A stretch of DNA of 5,907 bases, taken from Candidatus Omnitrophota bacterium. GTDB lineage: Bacteria > Omnitrophota > Koll11 > Gygaellales > JAQTUY01. Shown in pieces: positions 1 to 4,735 of the stretch; the stretch's first letter is position 1; every line of letters starts with the position of its first letter. The notes beneath the pieces are model-generated. The model was not told where the DNA came from, did no database searches, and saw only the letters and a program-made list of their open reading frames with translations. Location of the stretch: positions 1 through 5,907 of the forward strand of contig JAQTUY010000102.1 of the NCBI GenBank assembly GCA_028707105.1, given 5' to 3'. The translations under genes were made by a program, and so were the position numbers.

Positions 1-615
1 ACGGTCAAGAAGGTTTTTGGATTAGGCGATTTTTGCGGCTTGACCCTGGCAGGGGATGGGGGGTTGGGAGCCAGCCTGATCGATGTTATTTATTATGAAC
101 TGCATAAAAGGCCGGAATATACCCGGTTAAGCATAGATGAGGCCATTGTCCTGTGCCGGGAATGCGCTATCAGAAAATACGAAGAGTGGTTTCCCAAACT
201 GAGCTGTGAGGATCGGCCGTCATTACACCTTATTTTATCCGGTTACCGCAAGGATATCAATAACGCCAATTTCATCAATGAACCGGAGATATTCAGCCTT
301 TACAGTGAGCGGGATTTCGCGCCGCACCGCTGGACTTTCCTGGGGTTTATGGCTATCGGGATCACCCCTATGGCTACCTATTTACTAAACACCTTGTACA
401 CCAAGGAGATCACTTTAAAACGCGCCCTGGAATTGGCGGCTTTTTGCATTCTGGAAACCGCCACCCAGGATGGCAAGGTGGGCAAGGACCTGCAGTTGGC
501 TTCTTGTTCCATGGACCAGGTTTTCAAGATCTACACCCAGGATGAGGTGTATGAATACATTTATCAGGCTGAACGCCATAAGCGCAATTTAAGAGATACT
601 TTTTACATCGACTAA
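1..615 (+). CDS. Proteasome-like Ntn-hydrolase family protein, 5' end missing
   Basis: The frame is open from the first base, so the gene begins upstream of the window; 204 residues are visible. The first residues (TVKKVFGLGDFCGLTLAGD) align without gaps to the proteasome beta fold around its catalytic lysine. By analogy with the Thermoplasma beta subunit, window residue K4 matches Lys33, and AG at residues 17-18 match the conserved Ala-Gly. Later family-like stretches are LHLILSGY (75-82), PEIFSLYS (95-102), the A-x3-LL segment near 125-130, and TATQDGKVGKD (153-163), where D157 matches Asp166. The missing part should be about 30 residues including the nucleophilic Thr1. Ser129 and Ser169 are not clearly conserved (Thr/Pro and Val here), so activity is uncertain. 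It could be a non-proteolytic relative or a self-compartmentalising HslV/Anbu-type protease. An internal TTG at 40 is not the likely start. A small SAP-like gene follows after 16 nt. Confidence 0.6.
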   Translation, partial: TVKKVFGLGDFCGLTLAGDGGLGASLIDVIYYELHKRPEYTRLSIDEAIVLCRECAIRKYEEWFPKLSCEDRPSLHLILSGYRKDINNANFINEPEIFSLYSERDFAPHRWTFLGFMAIGITPMATYLLNTLYTKEITLKRALELAAFCILETATQDGKVGKDLQLASCSMDQVFKIYTQDEVYEYIYQAERHKRNLRDTFYID

Positions 616-631
616 TCACAGGAGGTGAGAA

Positions 632-826
632 GTGAAGATAGAAGAGATAGCAAAAAAGGCAAAATCCTTAGGGATCAAGGATGTGGCCAAGCTTGCAACG
701 TCAAAAAAGAACCTGATCCGGGCTATCCAGCGTAAAGAGGGTAATTTTGAGTGTTTTGGTTCTGCCCAGAGTTATTGCGACCAGTCAAGTTGCTGCTGGA
801 AGGTCGATTGCTTTAAAATCAAATAA
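632..826 (+). CDS. Small SAP-like / Rho N-terminal-like protein with Cys cluster
   Basis: A 64-residue protein starting at GTG, with a strong Shine-Dalgarno GGAGG six bases upstream. Residues 1-36 (KIEEIAKKAKSLGIK, then KKNLIRAIQRKEG) read as a helix-extended-helix SAP or Rho-N-like fold, which in relatives binds nucleic acid. Residues 41-60 carry five cysteines, C41-x7-C49-x4-C54-C55-x4-C60, inside the pattern CFGSAQSYCDQSSCCWKVDC. I recall similar short SAP proteins with a CFG...YCDQ..C.W..DC tail in anaerobic bacteria. Four of the cysteines (41, 49, 54, 60) could bind one metal ion; C55 replaces what I remember as a hydrophobic residue. It sits 16 nt behind the proteasome-like gene and is probably co-transcribed with it. 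The cellular role is unknown. Confidence 0.75.
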   Translation: MKIEEIAKKAKSLGIKDVAKLATSKKNLIRAIQRKEGNFECFGSAQSYCDQSSCCWKVDCFKIK

Positions 827-832
827 TGAAAT

Positions 833-892
833 AAAGGGGCCCTAAAAAACAGCGTCTAAGTTTTTATTACGAATGTTTTTTGGAGCCTTTTT
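833..892 (+). terminator. Long imperfect hairpin after the SAP-like gene, probable terminator
   Basis: The arms 833-850 (AAAGGGGCCCTAAAAAAC) and 875-892 (GTTTTTTGGAGCCTTTTT) pair over 18 positions with one mismatch and three G-T pairs, around a 24-nt loop. The right arm ends in a run of five T, as in an intrinsic terminator. It starts 6 nt after the stop codon of the SAP-like gene and precedes the promoter region of the next gene. The long A/T part at the loop side of the stem makes it weaker than a classic terminator, and it may act in both directions. Confidence 0.5.
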
Positions 893-905
893 ATTGGGCT
901 AATAT

Positions 906-919
906 TGAGTAGGCACTCA
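906..919. promoter_or_regulatory. Candidate operator: 5-bp inverted repeat
   Basis: TGAGT (906-910) and ACTCA (915-919) form a perfect inverted repeat with a 4-nt spacer (AGGC). It lies about 45 bp upstream of the candidate -10 box of the DUF134 gene, where a dimeric regulator could bind. The repeat is short enough to be chance, and no second copy was seen. Confidence 0.2.
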
Positions 920-964
920 TAATAAATAGGGCGTTAAAAGTAGGTAAGTCAGGGTAAAAATTAG

Positions 965-976
965 TATAATAGGGGT
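965..976 (+). promoter_or_regulatory. Candidate -10 box and Shine-Dalgarno of the DUF134 gene
   Basis: A perfect TATAAT lies at 965-970 and is followed directly by AGGGGT (971-976), a Shine-Dalgarno-like sequence six bases before the ATG at 983. No clear -35 box is seen 16-18 bp upstream. If TATAAT is a real -10 element, transcription would start near 977 and the mRNA would be almost leaderless, without the Shine-Dalgarno. The two readings therefore compete, and a promoter further upstream is possible. Confidence 0.35.
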
Positions 977-982
977 AAATCC

Positions 983-1315
983 ATGACAAACCAGGGAACA
1001 CGGGGCAGGCCTAAAAAGCGCAGAATAGTCCAAAAAGAGCCTGATATTTACAGGTATAGCCCAAGGGGCCGCGCCGGAAGGCCGGATGAAATAGCCTTAG
1101 GAATAGACCAATTAGAGGCTGTAAGACTGGCAGATTACCAGGGCTTAAGCCAGAAAGCTGCCGCGCAGTCAATGGGCGTATCCCAGCAGACCTTTAGCCG
1201 GATCCTTAAAAAGGGACGCAGGATTTTGGCTGACGGCCTGGTCAATGGTAAGATAATCCTGATCCAGGCCCGGGATTATGTGGATTTACCGCCAAGTAAG
1301 GACTATGTAATATAA
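983..1315 (+). CDS. DUF134 / UPF0251 family helix-turn-helix DNA-binding protein
   Basis: A 110-residue protein of normal length for the DUF134 (UPF0251) family. The N-terminus is basic (GRPKKRRIVQKEPDIYRYSPRG). The family-typical stretch ALGIDQLEAVRLADYQGLSQKAAAQSMGVSQQTFSRILKKGRRILADGLVNGK follows at about residues 38-90. Residues 55-80 form a sigma-70 region 4-like helix-turn-helix, with recognition helix around SQQTFSRIL. Family members often have a cysteine near the N-terminal KCRR motif and a glycine-rich metal-binding tail; here the motif is KKRRI without cysteine, and the tail is short (DLPPSKDYVI). The ATG start is supported by AGGGGT six bases upstream. It is separated from the upstream pair by a hairpin, so it is probably a single-gene unit. 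It is likely a transcriptional regulator, target unknown. Its last codons lie in the left arm of the inverted repeat around the dif-like site. Confidence 0.88.
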   Translation: MTNQGTRGRPKKRRIVQKEPDIYRYSPRGRAGRPDEIALGIDQLEAVRLADYQGLSQKAAAQSMGVSQQTFSRILKKGRRILADGLVNGKIILIQARDYVDLPPSKDYVI

Positions 1316-1446
1316 GTAAGTCCGGGCTCCGGGGTCCAGATATACCTGGCTGTATTAAACTATATCAAAGTAGGACAACCCACCGCAGTAGATAGAGCCT
1401 TTCAAAAAAGCCCCAAATGATCCTTATAAACCTTTATTTACGCTAT

Positions 1447-1465
1447 GTTCGCCTATTTGGCTAAC
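1447..1465. other. Hairpin abutting the XerC arm of the dif-like site
   Basis: GTTCGCC (1447-1453) pairs with GGCTAAC (1459-1465) around the loop TATTT, with one C-T mismatch. The right arm shares two bases with the dif-like site. The sequence TATGTT at 1444-1449 also recurs inside the XerD arm (1482-1487), so this may be an accessory or degenerate recombinase-binding site. Confidence 0.4.
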
Positions 1466-1491
1466 TTCCTATAATATATCTTATGTTAACT
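1464..1491 (+). other. dif: dif-like XerC/XerD recombination site, probable chromosome terminus
   Basis: The 28-bp site has the canonical 11-6-11 organisation: XerC-side arm ACTTCCTATAA (1464-1474), central region TATATC (1475-1480) and XerD-side arm TTATGTTAACT (1481-1491). Against B. subtilis dif, from memory (arms ACTTCCTAGAA and TTATGTAAACT, centre TATATA), it differs at 3 of 28 positions. Its XerD arm differs from that of E. coli dif (TTATGTTAAAT) at one position. dif is where the tyrosine recombinases XerC and XerD, activated by FtsK at the septum, resolve chromosome dimers; normally there is one per chromosome, at the terminus. The setting fits: it is intergenic, and all flanking genes on both sides run toward it. 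It could instead be the attachment site of an Xer-exploiting mobile element. Confidence 0.85.
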
Positions 1492-1722
1492 TCACAGTAC
1501 GGGGGAAATCCGGCTAAGCCAAGCGTGGTTTCAATGAGTTACGGCAATTCGCAAAATGCCCCCTGTCAACCTTATATCCTTTTACTTTGACTTACTTATA
1601 TTATTTAAGGCTGACATTTAGGCACAGAGTTTGATTTTCTTTATCTGGCAGAGTATCTGCGGAGTATTGGAAGTTCGCGGTGTGATCTTAAGGCAGTGCC
1701 GGTTATTTTAACACCCTTTTTT

Positions 1723-1736
1723 AGGCGCCTGTCCCC
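1723..1736 (+). repeat. REP-like motif
   Basis: AGGCGCCTGTCCCC at 1723-1736, preceded by a run of T, resembles the short GGTGCCTGTCCCC repeats that I recall near REP-associated (Y1) transposases in several bacterial phyla. Only one copy is present here, with no transposase, so it is at most a remnant. Confidence 0.25.
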
Positions 1737-1800
1737 TGTTTTAAGGCTCAATATCAGGATGCCAGGATGGGGTATGATTTGGCTGTTTGTTTGCAAATCA

Positions 1801-1815
1801 GGCCTTCAGGAGGCC
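1801..1815 (-). terminator. Hairpin downstream of the DUF4416 gene, possible operon end
   Basis: On the minus strand GGCCT and AGGCC form a 5-bp stem around a 5-nt loop (CCTGA), starting 4 nt after the DUF4416 stop codon. It is followed by TGATTTG rather than a U-tract, so an intrinsic terminator is only weakly supported. TGATTTG occurs on the minus strand at 1816-1822 and 1794-1800 and inverted at 1775-1781, which allows further pairing. It is the only candidate end for the long minus-strand operon in this window. Confidence 0.35.
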
Positions 1816-1819
1816 CAAA

Positions 1820-2362
1820 TCAGGGGTAAATTTGGCTATAGTAGAGCCTTCTTATATGGTTGAATATGCTCAAATATTGGGGTGTGCGGTAGTCCGGGTA
1901 AGTCCAATCCAGGGGCTTAAAAGAGTTTTTATGGTAGGCTAAAGTTACTTCGGCGAATATGCCTTTTTTAAGGTATATTCTATGGCTGAAGTCTTTGGTT
2001 GTGGCCAGTACCAGTTTAGGCAGTTCTAGATACCCGGGGTCAATATTTATCCTGCGGGCTATTTTACCGGCTTTTTGGGGTCCATAACCAAGCTTAAGCT
2101 CAAGCCTGTTGGTAAGCAGTTTGATCGCGGCTAAATCCCCGGGGTTTATCAGGCGCTTAAAGCTTAAAAATTGCCTTTTCAGATCTCTGCCAAATTCCTT
2201 TTCATAGTAATCAGTATAGTTAAAATTCAGGATCCGGCTTTCAAAATCGGCTCTTCCAAATCGCATCCTGAGGATCGTCTTGGCGCGGCTCAGTACGCCT
2301 GCCTGGTTGAATATCAGGCCTACTATAAGCTTGACCGGTTTATGCTCTGAGGCTTTATCCAT
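1820..2362 (-). CDS. DUF4416 family protein
   Basis: A 180-residue protein that covers the whole DUF4416 family length. Recognisable conserved stretches are KPVKLIVGLIF (8-18), NFNYTDYYEKEFG (46-58), LKRQFLSFKRLI (61-72), the core RRINIDPGYLELPKLVLATT with DFSHRIYLKKGIFAEVTL (103-141), and WTYPDYRT (153-160). The family has no established function, and no signal peptide or membrane segment is seen. I chose the ATG at 2362 because AAGGAAG lies three bases upstream and the family motif begins shortly after. A GTG at 2386 would add eight residues but lies in the hairpin element upstream. It is the last gene of the minus-strand run, 55 bp behind the PilZ gene, and that gap is filled by a two-hairpin element. 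Confidence 0.88.
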   Translation of the reverse strand: MDKASEHKPVKLIVGLIFNQAGVLSRAKTILRMRFGRADFESRILNFNYTDYYEKEFGRDLKRQFLSFKRLINPGDLAAIKLLTNRLELKLGYGPQKAGKIARRINIDPGYLELPKLVLATTKDFSHRIYLKKGIFAEVTLAYHKNSFKPLDWTYPDYRTPQYLSIFNHIRRLYYSQIYP

Positions 2363-2372
2363 AGTCTTCCTT

Positions 2373-2414
2373 GCCCACAAGGGCACACCGACGCAATACC
2401 TATGCGTCGGGTGT
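2373..2414 (-). promoter_or_regulatory. Two-hairpin leader element upstream of DUF4416 (copy 1)
   Basis: Read on the minus strand, hairpin 1 (2414-2385) has an ACA/TGT base, a one-nucleotide bulge, an 8-bp stem ending in GACGCA/TGCGTC and a 7-nt loop. Hairpin 2 (2384-2373) follows without a gap, as GCCC-UUGU-GGGC. The Shine-Dalgarno AAGGAAG (2372-2366) of the DUF4416 gene directly abuts hairpin 2. A second copy with the same plan and different stem sequences lies at 2980-3025. Confidence 0.6.
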
Positions 2415-2417
2415 TAT

Positions 2418-2774
2418 TTAGACTATGTGCTGGTTGATATATTGCGCGATCTTGGCCTTATTGCGTTCGCTGATCTCGTTGAAGAAGACCGCGAGGCTGA
2501 ACTTGCCGGTTTCGGATACGGTATCGGATCTGACTACAACCCCTTTGCAGTGGATCCTGGAGGTGACATTCCTGTTCTTGCTCCGCAGCGGCAGGAGCAA
2601 AAGAAGCGACAGCTTGGTCATGACCGGTATTTGTTTATCAACTATGCAATAGGTGCCGACACAGCTGATGTTTTCTGTCTGGGTGACTATATCGCACCCA
2701 TCGGCCTCGATCTTAAGCGCCAGCTGCTTTTGCGCCCGAGGATATTGCCTTCTTTCTGCAGAGGTTTGGCTCAT
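2418..2774 (-). CDS. PilZ domain protein, probable c-di-GMP receptor
   Basis: This 118-residue protein is a single PilZ domain. Both signature motifs for cyclic di-GMP binding are present: R-x3-R in ERRQYPR (R9, R13) and N-x-S-x2-G in ENISCVGTYC (N35, S37, G40). The rest reads as a beta-barrel (IPVMTKLSLLLLLPL, then HCKGVVVRSD and KFSLAVFFNEIS) with a C-terminal helix. There is no second domain, so it should be a cytoplasmic adaptor-type receptor that passes a c-di-GMP signal to a partner not identifiable here. The ATG overlaps the stop of the zinc-ribbon gene by one base (TAATG), which suggests translational coupling; an AGGAAGG lies about nine bases upstream. No GGDEF or EAL gene is in the window. 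Confidence 0.88.
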   Translation of the reverse strand: MSQTSAERRQYPRAQKQLALKIEADGCDIVTQTENISCVGTYCIVDKQIPVMTKLSLLLLLPLRSKNRNVTSRIHCKGVVVRSDTVSETGKFSLAVFFNEISERNKAKIAQYINQHIV

Positions 2775-2968
2775 TATTTGGAGCCTTCCTTTTCTTTGGC
2801 TTCTTTGGCGTCTTTCGCTTTTTTTATGGCTTTGCGCCAGCAGTTCTTATCGCAGTAAAATTTTCCGTTGCGGTAGTACCTTTTTATCCTTTTAACGGGT
2901 TTTCCGCACGCGCCGCAATTAATACGCGCCGATTTTTCTTCGGGTGCTGCCTGGGTCTGTTCTGCCAA
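2774..2968 (-). CDS. Small zinc-ribbon-like protein, unknown function
   Basis: A 64-residue protein with C-x2-C at residues 18-21 (CGAC) and C-x3-C at 39-43 (CDKNC), 17 residues apart, in a setting (KPVKRIKRYYRNGKFYCDKNCWRK) typical of a small treble-clef or zinc-ribbon fold. The C-terminus is a highly charged Lys/Ala/Glu helix (KKAKDAKEAKEKEGSK). I chose the TTG at 2968 because AGGAGG lies five bases upstream. The GTG at 2986 would add six residues but sits in the loop of the leader hairpin, and the Shine-Dalgarno would then lie inside the coding sequence. It lies 43 nt behind aroB, across a two-hairpin element, and overlaps the PilZ start by one base. A nucleic-acid or protein-binding role is a guess. 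Confidence 0.7.
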   Translation of the reverse strand: MAEQTQAAPEEKSARINCGACGKPVKRIKRYYRNGKFYCDKNCWRKAIKKAKDAKEAKEKEGSK

Positions 2969-2979
2969 TTTTTCCTCCT

Positions 2980-3025
2980 CCCCCACAAGGGGGACACCCG
3001 CGCAAAACAGATTAGCGCGGGGTGT
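2980..3025 (-). promoter_or_regulatory. Two-hairpin leader element upstream of the zinc-ribbon gene (copy 2)
   Basis: On the minus strand, hairpin 1 (3025-2994) has the same ACA/TGT base and bulge position as the copy at 2373-2414, but a 7-bp upper stem ending CGCGC-type pairs and an 11-nt loop. Hairpin 2 (2993-2980) is CCCCC-UUGU-GGGGG, and AGGAGG (2979-2974) follows at once. The stop codon of aroB (3014-3012) lies in the loop of hairpin 1, so the last codons of aroB are part of the element. Confidence 0.6.
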
Positions 3026-4121
3026 TAGGGTTATGCATTCTTTTTTTAATTACTTCTTCGATCAATCCCAGCGGTATGTTTTCTTTTATTACCGGATGGG
3101 TATTGTTTCCCTTAATAAGCACGAACCGGTTTTTCCGGCCGGCAAATTTCTTATCATGATAATGCGCCGCGATTATCTTTTTTAGCGGGGCCTTTTTTAT
3201 TTCCGCCGGAAGTCCGAGGGCCCTGATAAGATCTTCGATCCGCCCGGACACCTGCCGGTTTATCAGTTTTAAGCTTAAGCTTATGTCTTTGGCGCAGAGC
3301 ATCCCTAAAGCTACCGCTTCGCCATGATTGTAGCCGCGGTAAGTCCCGGCAGCTTCAATGGCATGGCCGATGGTATGCCCGAAATTCAAGATAGTACGGA
3401 TATGTTTGATCTCCCGTTCATCTTGCGCGATGATCCCGGCCTTGATACGGCTGCAGCGGTAAACTACGAATTCCAGGGCTGCGTCACTGCCCGCCAGTAT
3501 TTTTTTGTGGTTTTCCTCTAAATACCGGAATAACGCCTTGTCTTTTATGATGCCGTATTTAACGGCTTCAGCCAATCCGGTTTTTATCTGCCGGGCGCTT
3601 AGGGACTTTAAGCAATTTATATCGCTTAATATCAGCCTGGGCTGGTAAAAAGCGCCGGCTAAATTTTTGCCTTCTTTTAAGTCTATCGCGGTCTTGCCGC
3701 CGATCGCGGAGTCGACCTGGGCCAATAGCGTCGTGGGTATCTGTATATACGGTACCCCGCGTTTATAGATCGAAGCTACAAATCCGGCCAGGTCGCCGAT
3801 CACGCCGCCGCCGAGCGCGATAATGAATACTTTTTTCTTTCCGTCATAAGCGGCCAGGTTCCTGATTATCTCCGCCGCGTTTTCAATAGACTTAGACCTC
3901 TCGCTGTCGGCTACCAGCTTGAATTTAGCGCTTACACCGGATCTTCTTAAGGACTTCTCTAATGGCTGCCCATAAAGCGCTTTTACGCGGGCATTGGTGA
4001 TTATATAGGCGTCAGAGCCTAATTTGAGCTTTTTTAGGAGCCCCCCTGCCGAATTTAACACTCCCCTGCCGATAATAATATCGTGGCTGCGTTCTTTTAA
4101 GGGTACGCGGATCGTTTTCAT
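3012..4121 (-). CDS. aroB: 3-dehydroquinate synthase
   Basis: Second step of the shikimate pathway: converts DAHP to 3-dehydroquinate in the cytoplasm, with NAD+ and a divalent metal. At 369 residues it has full family length. Visible motifs are the nucleotide-binding GGGVIGD (104-110), PTTLLAQVDSAIGGKTAID (129-147), GLAEAVKYG (182-190), NFGHTIGHAIE (246-256), NHGEAVALGM (265-274) and HDKK (322-325). The metal ligands are E185, H249 and H266 by family alignment, and all are present. The ATG overlaps the stop of the M50 protease gene by four bases (ATGA), a sign of coupled translation. The last residues (HNPNTPR) are encoded by the hairpin element downstream and are probably not conserved. No other shikimate gene is in the window. 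Confidence 0.97.
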   Translation of the reverse strand: MKTIRVPLKERSHDIIIGRGVLNSAGGLLKKLKLGSDAYIITNARVKALYGQPLEKSLRRSGVSAKFKLVADSERSKSIENAAEIIRNLAAYDGKKKVFIIALGGGVIGDLAGFVASIYKRGVPYIQIPTTLLAQVDSAIGGKTAIDLKEGKNLAGAFYQPRLILSDINCLKSLSARQIKTGLAEAVKYGIIKDKALFRYLEENHKKILAGSDAALEFVVYRCSRIKAGIIAQDEREIKHIRTILNFGHTIGHAIEAAGTYRGYNHGEAVALGMLCAKDISLSLKLINRQVSGRIEDLIRALGLPAEIKKAPLKKIIAAHYHDKKFAGRKNRFVLIKGNNTHPVIKENIPLGLIEEVIKKRMHNPNTPR

Positions 4122-4735
4122 ATGTATATCCCCAGAGCTTTCGCGGTCAGGATTATGGCCGGCCAGATCAGTATATTAAGTATCCCCAGGGCCATCAATC
4201 CGATTATGATGATGAAGCCATAGGGTTCAAGCCTGTTATATGCCTGTGCCAGGCTGTCCGGAAGCAGCCCCGCGACTACGCGTGAACCGTCCAGCGGCGG
4301 AATGGGCAAAAGGTTGAATACTCCAAGTATGATATTGATGAAAGCGAGGTTGCGTATCAGCTCCGCGGCCAGGCTTGCGCTGTTAAGTCCTTTTAATATG
4401 ACGCTTAATAAGGCGGCCAGGATGATGTTGGATAATGGGCCTGCCAGGCCTATTAATAACATATCCCTGCGGGGGTTACGCAGGGCGTAGTAGTTTATAG
4501 GGACCGGCTTTGCCGCGCCAAAGACGAATTGTCCGTTGGTGGTAATGAATAATAAAATAGGCAGCAATACCGTGCCTACCGGGTCGATATGCGCCAGGGG
4601 GTTTAAGGTGAGCCTGCCTTGACGGGCCGCGGTAGTGTCGCCAAGTTTATAGGCTGCCCATCCATGCGAAAATTCATGAAAAGTCATGGCGATCAACAAC
4701 AATCCAAAGGATATCAGGAGCCCCAGAATGTTCAA
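4118..4735 (-). CDS. M50 family site-2 protease (membrane zinc metalloprotease)
   Basis: A 205-residue integral membrane protein. The zinc-binding HExxH motif is HEFSH (20-24) in the first membrane segment. The second motif NLLPIPPLDG (141-150), with D149 as third ligand, is also intact. Family-typical GWAAYKLGDTTA, RLTLNPLAHIDPVGTVLLP (41-59) and AGPLSN (98-103) lie between. About five hydrophobic segments are visible, ending in FIIIIGLMALGILNILIWPAIIL. There is no PDZ domain, so it is of the short type rather than RseP-like. It would cut membrane-embedded substrates, which are unknown. The start is TTG, overlapping the stop of the SH3 gene by four bases (TTGA), with GAGG about seven bases upstream. 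A later start would remove the HEFSH motif. It overlaps aroB by four bases. Confidence 0.93.
   Translation of the reverse strand: MNILGLLISFGLLLIAMTFHEFSHGWAAYKLGDTTAARQGRLTLNPLAHIDPVGTVLLPILLFITTNGQFVFGAAKPVPINYYALRNPRRDMLLIGLAGPLSNIILAALLSVILKGLNSASLAAELIRNLAFINIILGVFNLLPIPPLDGSRVVAGLLPDSLAQAYNRLEPYGFIIIIGLMALGILNILIWPAIILTAKALGIYI

Larger units (their letters stand above)
1308..1603. repeat. Perfect 15-bp inverted repeat bracketing the dif-like site
   Basis: TAATATAAGTAAGTC at 1308-1322 is the exact reverse complement of GACTTACTTATATTA at 1589-1603. The pair delimits a 296-bp segment whose midpoint (about 1456) lies close to the dif-like site (1464-1491). The left arm overlaps the last codons and stop of the DUF134 gene. 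No target-site duplication is visible outside the arms and no recombinase gene lies inside. It may be a relic of an inserted element or a pair of protein-binding sites. Confidence 0.6.
1316..1819. other. Gene-free region between converging gene arms
   Basis: No convincing reading frame of useful length is found on either strand across these 504 bases. Left to right, the region holds the rest of the left 15-bp inverted-repeat arm, a small hairpin next to a dif-like site, the dif-like site itself, the right repeat arm (1589-1603), a REP-like GGCGCC...CCCC motif near 1723-1736, and a hairpin at 1801-1815 just past the DUF4416 stop. The genes on both sides point into it. The short palindrome GGCTAAGCC at about 1512-1520 has no assigned role. 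Confidence 0.7.

Noticed and set aside
1390..1425. Possible terminator for the DUF134 gene around GCCTTTCAAAAAAGCCCC
   Set aside because: The stem is short, needs a G-T pair, forms better on the minus strand and has no T-run at the right place.
1316..1819. CRISPR array or tRNA/rRNA in the gene-free region
   Set aside because: No regularly spaced direct repeats, no cloverleaf and no rRNA-like stretch was found; the only repeats are inverted pairs.
2280..2895. Plus-strand open frames opposite the DUF4416, PilZ and zinc-ribbon genes
   Set aside because: They are shadows of the minus-strand genes; their translations show no recognisable domain, and a PilZ signature is clear on the other strand.
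2969..2986. GTG start of the zinc-ribbon protein at 2986
   Set aside because: It lies in the leader hairpin loop, with AGGAGG inside the resulting coding sequence; the TTG at 2968 is correctly spaced from that Shine-Dalgarno.
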